DNA from: Bacteroidia bacterium
Lineage (GTDB): Bacteria; Bacteroidota; Bacteroidia; NS11-12g; UBA955
Length of the DNA: 5,325 bases
Reading direction: 5' to 3'
NCBI GenBank assembly: GCA_023254645.1
Contig: JALRLA010000236.1
Span: 1 to 5,325, forward strand
Each line of letters begins with the position of its first letter. Within the stretch, counting starts at the first letter, position 1. The notes under the pieces were generated by a model. The model was not told the origin of the DNA, ran no database searches, and saw only the letters and a list, made by a program, of their open reading frames with translations. The translations under genes were made by a program, and so were the position numbers. Shown here one piece after another: positions 1 through 5,325 of this stretch.

Positions 1-3000
1 GTAGAAGACCGGCATCAGAAATCCTTTTCTCAGGGTCAAAAAGACAAGCGATTTCACCAGTTGCTCTTGGCTAAAAACCAACAGGGCTATGAAAATCTAG
101 CCAAGCTTTGCTCGCTCGGATACCTAGAAGGCTATTATTCCAAATATCCCCGCATTGACAAGGCCTTGCTCAAGCAGTACAAAGAAGGCTTGATTGCTAC
201 GTCTTGCTGCATTGGGGCTGAAATACCTCAAGCCATTTTGTGGAAAGGGGAAGAAGCGGCCGAAGAGCTGTTCAAAGAGTGGCACGAGTTGTTTGGCGAT
301 GATTTCTATGTGGAGTTGCAGCGGCATCAATTGTGCAACATTGATGGCACGGGCATTGACCAGGAAGACATCAACCAAACCTTGATTTCATGGGCTCGCA
401 AATACAACGTGCCCATCATTGCGACCAACGATTCCCATTACATCGAAAAAATCGATGCCAATGCCCACGACATTTTGTTGTGCATCAATACCGGTGAGTT
501 TCAATCCACCCCAAAGGCGACCAACGAAGAAGGCGGGCGCGGCTATCGCTTTGCTTTTCCCAACGACGAATTCTTTTTCAAAACTCAGTCGGAGATGGAA
601 GCCTTATTCGCTGATGTCCCAGAGGCTCTAGACAATACCAATCGATTGCTAGACAGCATTGTGATGCCTCAACTGGCCAGGGATATCGTACTCCCCAACT
701 ATGCTCTTCCCGAAGGATTCAAGGATCAAAACCATTATTTGGAACATTTGGCTCGAGAGGGAGCCAGAAAGAAATACGGCGGCGTGATTCCTCAAGATGT
801 AGAAGAGCGCTTGCAATTCGAGTTGGGAACGATCACCCACAGCGGATACGCGGGCTACTTCTTGATCGTTCAAGATTTCACCACAGCGGCTCGAGAAATG
901 GGCGTTTGGGTGGGCCCCGGTCGTGGATCAGCGGCAGGTTCTTTGGTGGCTTATTGCTTGGGGATTACCAACGTTGATCCCGTTAAGTACGACTTGCTGT
1001 TTGAGAGATTCTTGAATCCTGAACGAGTGAGCATGCCTGACGTTGATATAGATTTTGACGATGTCGGTCGAGACAAAGTCATCGATTACGTGGCTAAGAA
1101 ATACGGGGAGCGGCGCATTGCCCAAATCGTGACCTATGGAACCATGGCAGCCAAAAGTGCCATACGCGATGTAGGAAGGGTTTTGGAGTATCCGCTGCCA
1201 GACACCGACCGCTTAGCGAAATTGATACCGGGAAGCTTGGGCTTCAAGCATTTATTGCATACGTCTCCTGATGACTTGGCCAAAGACGATTCCAAGAACT
1301 TAAAAACGGAAGAAATTGAGCAAATTAGGGAGCTTCAAAAGATTTATTCGGGGCAAGATACAGCCGCTAAGGTGTTGAAAGACGCCGAGAAATTGGAAGG
1401 CAGTGTGCGCAATACCGGTGTGCACGCTTGCGGTATCATCATCGCCCCTAAAGACATTGACGAAGTGGTTCCTGTAGCCCGTAGCAAGGATTCCCCATGG
1501 ATGCAGGTGCAATACGACGTCAACCAAATCGAGAAAGCCGGCCTTTTGAAAATGGACTTTTTGGGTCTCAGTACCCTGACCATCATGAAAGATGCCATTG
1601 GCTTGATCAAGTCGAAACACGGGGTAGATATCGTCTTGGACGACATTCCGCTTGATGATGCAGCGACATACGAGCTTTTCCAACGAGGAGAAACCAACGG
1701 CATTTTTCAGTTTGAAAGCCCGGGAATGCAGAAATACATGCGCGAATTGCAACCCACGCAATTTGGGGACCTGATCGCTATGAACGCCCTGTATCGACCC
1801 GGCCCCTTGAAATACATTCCCGATTTCATCGATCGCAAACACGGCCGAAAACCAGTGGAATACGATTTGCCCGAGATGGAAGGGTACTTAAAGGAAACCT
1901 ATGGAATTACGGTTTATCAGGAGCAGGTAATGCTGCTGAGTCAGGTATTGGCTGGATTCTCTAAGGGCAAGGCTGATGCGCTGCGCAAAGCCATGGGTAA
2001 AAAGAACAAGAGCATCATCGATGAATTGAAAACCGAATTCATGGAAGGAGCTACGGCCAAAGGTTATCCCGAAAAGGTTCTTGAGAAAATTTACTCCGAC
2101 TGGGAAGAATTCGCTCAATACGCTTTTAACAAATCACACTCGACCTGTTATGCCGTCATTGCCTTTCAAACGGCCTACCTGAAGACCCATTATCCGGCTG
2201 AATTCATGGCCGCCGTGTTGAAGAGCAACATGGGCGACATCAAGAAGATTACCTTCTATATGGAAGAGGCTCAACGAATGGGAATCAAGGTTTTAGGTCC
2301 TGATTTGAACGAAAGCCGCAGCGTGTTTACGGTGACCTCATCGGGCGAAATTCGCTTCGGCTTGAGTGCAGTTAAAGGGGTTGGGGAAGGAGCCGTAGAA
2401 GAGATTCTTCAAGAGCGCGACAAGAACGGGGAATACGCCTCCATTTTTGATTTGGCTTCACGGGTTAATCTGCGCAGCGTGAACAAGAAGAACTTGGAAT
2501 CCATGACCAAAGCCGGTGTCTTTGATTTTGACAAACGCTACCACCGCGCTCAGTATATACAAAATGACAGCGATGGTCGATTGGGTATAGAACTGGCCAT
2601 TCGCTACGGCCAGAAAATTCAAGCTGATAAATTGAGCGGCCAAACCTCCTTGTTTGGTTCGGCTTTTGACGATTCCCTTCAAGAGTCTGAACCCAAGCTT
2701 CCCAGCATGCCAGAGTTTTCCTTGTTGGAAGAACTCAAATTGGAAGAAGAAGTGATCGGGATTTTCTTGTCCAGGCACCCCTTGGACGACTTTAAATTCG
2801 TCTACAATACCTTGGTTACTCATTCGATAAAGAGTTTAGTTGAAGCTCAAAAAGGAAAAGACAATCAATCGTTTGTGTGCATGGGTATTGTCACCTTTGC
2901 CAAAGAATTCATCTCACAAAAAGGCACTCCCTATGGTCGTTTTAATTTGATGGATTATAGCGGTTCTCATGAATTGGCTTTGTTCAGGGATAACTACATC

Positions 3001-3393
3001 AAAAACAAGGCCTTGATGGCCAAAGACTACATTCTGATACTCGGAGGAACGCTGGAATACAACGAGAACAAAGGGGAGATGCGCACCAACATACTCTCCA
3101 TTCAATTGGCTTCTGATTTGGATGCGGATCGGCTAATCAAAAACATGCACGTTGAAATGTTGCCTCAAGATCTGATCAACGGGCGGTATCAAGTACTGAA
3201 AGACGTTCTCCAGGCCTATCCAGGCCCCTGCAACCTCTGGGTGAAGTTCTACGATCCGGTTGAAAATTACGAGGTTTCTATGGTCTCTGCCGGCGGATTG
3301 CGAATTTGCGATGAACTATTGGCTACCCTGGATGAAATGGAGGTGAAATACAATTGCCAGGTCGATCCTCGCATATTGAAACTGTCTTCATGA
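1..3393 (+). CDS. dnaE: DNA polymerase III alpha subunit, 5'-truncated by window edge
   Basis: This is the catalytic subunit of the replicative DNA polymerase (C-family), which extends DNA at the fork in the cytoplasm. The frame is open from base 1, so the true start lies to the left; the TTG at 61 is internal. Visible are 1130 residues: the rest of the PHP domain (about residues 1-185, with His19, Cys70 and NDSH at 143-146); the polymerase core with GPGRGS (305-310), PDVDIDF (346-352; catalytic Asp349 and Asp351) and the third catalytic Asp519 in KMDFLGL; fingers motifs YRPGPL, YQEQVM and NKSHS (from 710); a helix-hairpin-helix region (from about 784, GVGEGA); a beta-clamp-binding motif QTSLFG (881-886); and an OB fold (about 955-1035). 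Roughly 80-100 PHP residues are missing. Some Bacteroidota DnaE proteins also carry an N-terminal exonuclease domain, which cannot be judged here. No frameshift is seen. The stop overlaps the next gene's start. Confidence 0.98.
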   Translation, partial: VEDRHQKSFSQGQKDKRFHQLLLAKNQQGYENLAKLCSLGYLEGYYSKYPRIDKALLKQYKEGLIATSCCIGAEIPQAILWKGEEAAEELFKEWHELFGDDFYVELQRHQLCNIDGTGIDQEDINQTLISWARKYNVPIIATNDSHYIEKIDANAHDILLCINTGEFQSTPKATNEEGGRGYRFAFPNDEFFFKTQSEMEALFADVPEALDNTNRLLDSIVMPQLARDIVLPNYALPEGFKDQNHYLEHLAREGARKKYGGVIPQDVEERLQFELGTITHSGYAGYFLIVQDFTTAAREMGVWVGPGRGSAAGSLVAYCLGITNVDPVKYDLLFERFLNPERVSMPDVDIDFDDVGRDKVIDYVAKKYGERRIAQIVTYGTMAAKSAIRDVGRVLEYPLPDTDRLAKLIPGSLGFKHLLHTSPDDLAKDDSKNLKTEEIEQIRELQKIYSGQDTAAKVLKDAEKLEGSVRNTGVHACGIIIAPKDIDEVVPVARSKDSPWMQVQYDVNQIEKAGLLKMDFLGLSTLTIMKDAIGLIKSKHGVDIVLDDIPLDDAATYELFQRGETNGIFQFESPGMQKYMRELQPTQFGDLIAMNALYRPGPLKYIPDFIDRKHGRKPVEYDLPEMEGYLKETYGITVYQEQVMLLSQVLAGFSKGKADALRKAMGKKNKSIIDELKTEFMEGATAKGYPEKVLEKIYSDWEEFAQYAFNKSHSTCYAVIAFQTAYLKTHYPAEFMAAVLKSNMGDIKKITFYMEEAQRMGIKVLGPDLNESRSVFTVTSSGEIRFGLSAVKGVGEGAVEEILQERDKNGEYASIFDLASRVNLRSVNKKNLESMTKAGVFDFDKRYHRAQYIQNDSDGRLGIELAIRYGQKIQADKLSGQTSLFGSAFDDSLQESEPKLPSMPEFSLLEELKLEEEVIGIFLSRHPLDDFKFVYNTLVTHSIKSLVEAQKGKDNQSFVCMGIVTFAKEFISQKGTPYGRFNLMDYSGSHELALFRDNYIKNKALMAKDYILILGGTLEYNENKGEMRTNILSIQLASDLDADRLIKNMHVEMLPQDLINGRYQVLKDVLQAYPGPCNLWVKFYDPVENYEVSMVSAGGLRICDELLATLDEMEVKYNCQVDPRILKLSS
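3390..3393 (+). other. ATGA start/stop overlap between dnaE and glycosyltransferase
   Basis: The ATG at 3390-3392 shares bases with the dnaE TGA at 3391-3393. No purine-rich ribosome-binding site lies in the preceding 15 bases, so ribosomes finishing dnaE may re-initiate directly on the glycosyltransferase. The overlap is seen; the coupling is inferred. Confidence 0.85.
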
Positions 3394-4286
3394 AGGTCGA
3401 AGGATTTGCCATTGCTCGAAACGTCATCAAGGCCGATTACCCAATCAAAGAAGCCTTGGAATCGATTGCTCCCTTGTGCAGCCGAATTTCCATAGCGGTT
3501 GGCCATTCAGAAGATTCCACTCGATCCTATTTGGAAGGACTCACGCATTTGCCTCTACATCTGGTCGATACACTATGGGATGATTCTTTGAGGGAAGGTG
3601 GAAGAGTGTTGGCCGTCGAAACAGACAAAGCCAAGGCCTTGGTATCGTCAGACGCCGATTGGTTGATTTACATACAGGCTGACGAATGTCTGCATGAAGA
3701 GGATTACCCCGTTATAAAGGCCGCCATGGCTCAATACCATAACGATGAACGCGTAGATGCTTTGTTGCTGAATTACAAGCATTTTTATGGCTCTTATGCC
3801 TACATCGGAGATAGTCGTAGGTGGTACCGAAAAGAGATTCGTATCATTAAGAACAAGCCTGAAATATTCTCATGGAGGGACGCGCAAGGATTTCGCCAAG
3901 GATCATCTCACAAGTTGAGGGTAGCCCAGATTCCAGCTTATGTTTATCACTATGGCTGGGTCAAACATCCGGAGCAACAGCAAGTCAAACAGCGTCAATT
4001 TCATCGTTTGTGGCATTCGGACGATGCGGTGAACAAACGGGTAGGGCAATCGGCTCAATTCGATTACAACCAAATCGACTCCATCAAACTCTATGCAGGA
4101 ACTCATCCCGCTTGCATGAATGAGCGAATATTAGCGATGAACTGGAAATTCCAGCCCGATTTATCGAAAAAGAACATGGGTGCAAAGGCTCGCTTGTTGT
4201 ACGCAATTGAATCCTGGTTCGGATGGAGAATTGGCGAATACAAGAACTACATAAAAGTAGCCAGCTTCGACAACCTTACTCGTTGA
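3390..4286 (+). CDS. GT2-like family glycosyltransferase
   Basis: A 298-residue soluble protein that resembles family 2 (GT-A fold) glycosyltransferases, which transfer a sugar from a nucleotide-sugar donor. The N-terminus (MKVEGFAIARN, then SIAVGHSEDST at 34-44) fits the first Rossmann-like strands of the GT-A fold. WLIYIQADE (91-99) occupies the place of the metal-binding DxD motif, with Asp98-Glu99 as likely metal or donor ligands. Further strongly patterned blocks are WDDSLREGG (63-71), HFYGSY...GDSRRWYRKE (131-149), WRDAQGFR (162-169) and YHYGWVK (186-192), which look like family signatures. There is no signal peptide or clear membrane segment. I chose ATG 3390 because the family-like sequence begins there; an in-frame TTG at 3354 would add 12 residues with no resemblance. 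No Shine-Dalgarno precedes the ATG, and it overlaps the dnaE stop by 4 bp, suggesting translational coupling. Acceptor and donor are unknown; a role in surface polysaccharide or lipid glycosylation is a guess. Confidence 0.85.
   Translation: MKVEGFAIARNVIKADYPIKEALESIAPLCSRISIAVGHSEDSTRSYLEGLTHLPLHLVDTLWDDSLREGGRVLAVETDKAKALVSSDADWLIYIQADECLHEEDYPVIKAAMAQYHNDERVDALLLNYKHFYGSYAYIGDSRRWYRKEIRIIKNKPEIFSWRDAQGFRQGSSHKLRVAQIPAYVYHYGWVKHPEQQQVKQRQFHRLWHSDDAVNKRVGQSAQFDYNQIDSIKLYAGTHPACMNERILAMNWKFQPDLSKKNMGAKARLLYAIESWFGWRIGEYKNYIKVASFDNLTR
4276..4286. other. Convergent 3' overlap of two genes
   Basis: The + strand glycosyltransferase stop TGA is at 4284-4286 and the - strand response regulator stop TAA is the complement of 4276-4278, so the two reading frames share 11 bp tail to tail. 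The only inverted repeat here is a 4-bp stem CTCG/CGAG (4279-4282 with 4288-4291) with no T-run, too weak for a terminator. Transcripts of both operons therefore probably run into each other's 3' ends. Confidence 0.85.
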
Positions 4287-4974
4287 TCGAGAATTTGTAT
4301 CCCACGCCACGAAGGCTGAGGAAGTAAGTAGGGTTTTTGGGGTCCTCTTCGAAGTACTTGCGGAAAGCCAGAATAAAATTGTCGATGGTACGTGTGGATG
4401 GGAAGACCGTGTATCCCCAAACCGTTTTGAGAATCTCTTCACGGGTGACCACTTCGTTCTTCTTTTCAATCAACAGTTTTAACAGTTGCGATTCCTTTTT
4501 GGTCAATTTGAACTCACCTTGTACCCCAATAGCCGCGTAAGAAGAGAAATCCACTTTGTTGGAACCAAAGCTATATTCTGTCAAGGTTAGGCGAGTGGTG
4601 TCTTTTTGGGTGCGGCGTATCAATTTGTCAACGCGGAGCAATAATTCCTCCAATTCAAAGGGTTTGGCTAAGTAATCATCTGCTCCAGACTTCAATCCCT
4701 TGATTCGATCTTGGCTTTGGTTGGAAGCCGACAAAATCATAATGGGAATATCATTGTTGGTAAGCCTTACATGTTGAATGGCCGTAAAACCATCCATCTT
4801 GGGCATCATGATGTCCATGATCACCAAATCGAAACTTTCTGATTTTAGTTTTTGAATGGCAATTGCACCGTGTGGTGCCAAAGCTACCTTGTATCCTTCA
4901 ATCTCCAGGTTCAACTTCAACAACTCAGCCAAATCCTGTTCATCCTCCACTACTAAAACTCGGTAGTTTTTCAT
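4276..4974 (-). CDS. Response regulator transcription factor, OmpR/PhoB family
   Basis: A complete 232-residue two-component DNA-binding regulator, the usual length for this family. The N-terminal receiver domain (about 1-120) has every expected residue: acidic pair Glu10-Asp11, phospho-acceptor Asp54 in VIMDIMMPKMDG, Ser82 in the Thr/Ser switch position, Tyr101 as the switch aromatic, and Lys104 in the LAKPF motif. A short linker leads to a C-terminal winged helix-turn-helix (about 130-231): FKLTKKESQLLKLL, the VVTREEIL helix, the recognition helix around STRTIDNFILAFRKYF (193-208), and the wing hairpin ending SLRGVGYKF. It should be phosphorylated by the kinase encoded directly upstream, and then bind promoter DNA as a dimer. 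ATG at 4974-4972 overlaps the kinase stop in an ATGA junction, and no good Shine-Dalgarno is present, so coupled translation is likely. Its promoter lies upstream of the kinase, outside the window. Targets cannot be inferred. The recognition helix has fewer basic residues than in PhoB. Confidence 0.96.
   Translation of the reverse strand: MKNYRVLVVEDEQDLAELLKLNLEIEGYKVALAPHGAIAIQKLKSESFDLVIMDIMMPKMDGFTAIQHVRLTNNDIPIMILSASNQSQDRIKGLKSGADDYLAKPFELEELLLRVDKLIRRTQKDTTRLTLTEYSFGSNKVDFSSYAAIGVQGEFKLTKKESQLLKLLIEKKNEVVTREEILKTVWGYTVFPSTRTIDNFILAFRKYFEEDPKNPTYFLSLRGVGYKFSINE
4971..4974 (-). other. ATGA start/stop overlap between histidine kinase and response regulator
   Basis: On the - strand the regulator ATG (complement of 4972-4974) shares bases with the kinase stop TGA (complement of 4971-4973). 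This is a common arrangement for co-translated kinase-regulator pairs and supports calling them cognate partners. Confidence 0.9.
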
Positions 4975-5325
4975 TCCATTCGAAAATCTTGATGCTTAAA
5001 TGCTATTCCTATAGAAGTTCCTGAAGGGTTATTGTCCTCGATAATCAATTGAGCATTGTGCATTTTGGCTATTTGGTTTACCAAATACAGCCCTAATCCT
5101 GTGCCTTGTCTAGCGCGGGTATGCTCGTCGCCAACTCGATAGAACTTTTTCACCACCATCTTTTTTTCGGATCCCTCTATTCCAATTCCGTTGTCTTTGA
5201 CCCAAATTGTGCATCGTTCGTTGCCTACTTGGGTCTTAATATTGATACTAACGCAATTTTCCTCGCTATATTTTATGGAGTTGCTAATCAAATTCTGCAA
5301 AGCTGTTGCCATCATGGATTTGTCT
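4971..5325 (-). CDS. Sensor histidine kinase, C-terminal ATPase domain only (truncated by window edge)
   Basis: The last 117 residues of a two-component sensor kinase; the frame is open to the right edge, so the Met codons at 5315-5310 are internal, not starts. What is visible is a nearly complete HATPase_c domain that binds ATP for autophosphorylation: N-box LQNLISNSIKYS (complement of about 5300-5265), G1 box KDNGIGI (around 5195-5178), F-box KKFYRVGDE, and G2 box GTGLGLYLV starting at 5105. The segment between F- and G2-boxes (HTRARQ) forms the ATP lid. All ATP-binding motifs look intact, so the kinase is probably active. The H-box with the phosphorylated histidine, any membrane segments and the sensory domain are beyond the window, so the signal is unknown. 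It overlaps the response regulator gene downstream by 4 bp, which marks the two as a cognate pair. Confidence 0.95.
   Translation of the reverse strand, partial: DKSMMATALQNLISNSIKYSEENCVSINIKTQVGNERCTIWVKDNGIGIEGSEKKMVVKKFYRVGDEHTRARQGTGLGLYLVNQIAKMHNAQLIIEDNNPSGTSIGIAFKHQDFRME

Noticed and set aside
1300..1842. Open frame of 180 codons on the - strand inside dnaE
   Set aside because: It lies wholly antisense to conserved DnaE catalytic sequence, and its translation shows no recognisable domain. It is a by-product of codon usage in dnaE.
2458..2823. Open frame of 121 codons on the - strand inside dnaE
   Set aside because: It is antisense to the helix-hairpin-helix and clamp-motif region of dnaE and has no family resemblance or start signals.
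3354..3389. In-frame TTG giving a 12-residue longer glycosyltransferase
   Set aside because: The extra residues (MPGRSSHIETVF) do not look like a GT-A N-terminus, TTG is a rare start, and ATG 3390 gives the natural first beta strand.
3631..3642. Perfect 12-bp palindrome CCAAGGCCTTGG
   Set aside because: It lies inside the glycosyltransferase coding sequence, and about one such palindrome is expected by chance in a window of this size. No second copy was noticed.
4279..4291. Inverted repeat CTCG-TTGAT-CGAG across the convergent stops as a possible terminator
   Set aside because: The stem is only 4 bp, does not extend, and is not followed by a T-run on either strand.
4161..4469. Open frame of 102 codons on the - strand spanning the glycosyltransferase and regulator 3' ends
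   Set aside because: It overlaps two well-supported genes in other frames, and its low-complexity Ser/Thr-rich translation resembles no protein family.

Overview
The window is a compact, fully coding piece of a bacterial chromosome. It carries four protein genes and no intergenic DNA. Protein sequence style points to Bacteroidota, most likely a flavobacterial or cryomorph-like lineage: the DnaE has phrases typical of that phylum (for example LLLAKN..GY.NL.KLCSLG), the histidine kinase has the FYRVGDE...GTGLGLYLV arrangement, and the visible gene starts lack clear Shine-Dalgarno sequences. This lineage call is inference; no rRNA or other decisive marker is present.

Layout. Bases 1-3393 (+) hold most of dnaE, the catalytic alpha subunit of replicative DNA polymerase III; its N-terminus lies off the left edge. 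Bases 3390-4286 (+) hold a 298-residue GT2-like glycosyltransferase. Its ATG overlaps the dnaE stop in an ATGA junction, so the two are probably co-transcribed and translationally coupled. On the opposite strand, the C-terminal part of a sensor histidine kinase (5325-4971) is followed by a complete OmpR/PhoB-type response regulator (4974-4276), again through an ATGA overlap. The glycosyltransferase and regulator genes converge and overlap tail to tail by 11 bp (4276-4286), leaving no room for a classical terminator between the two operons.

How they work together. The kinase and regulator form one phosphorelay pair; its signal input is outside the window and its targets cannot be read here. 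DnaE is core replication machinery. The glycosyltransferase is not functionally linked to replication by anything in the sequence and probably works on cell-surface glycans. I see no mobile element, CRISPR array, RNA gene, repeat family or clearly new system. The points worth a second look are the three overlapping gene junctions, the uncharacterised glycosyltransferase coupled to dnaE, and the apparently intact metal-site residues in the DnaE PHP domain.
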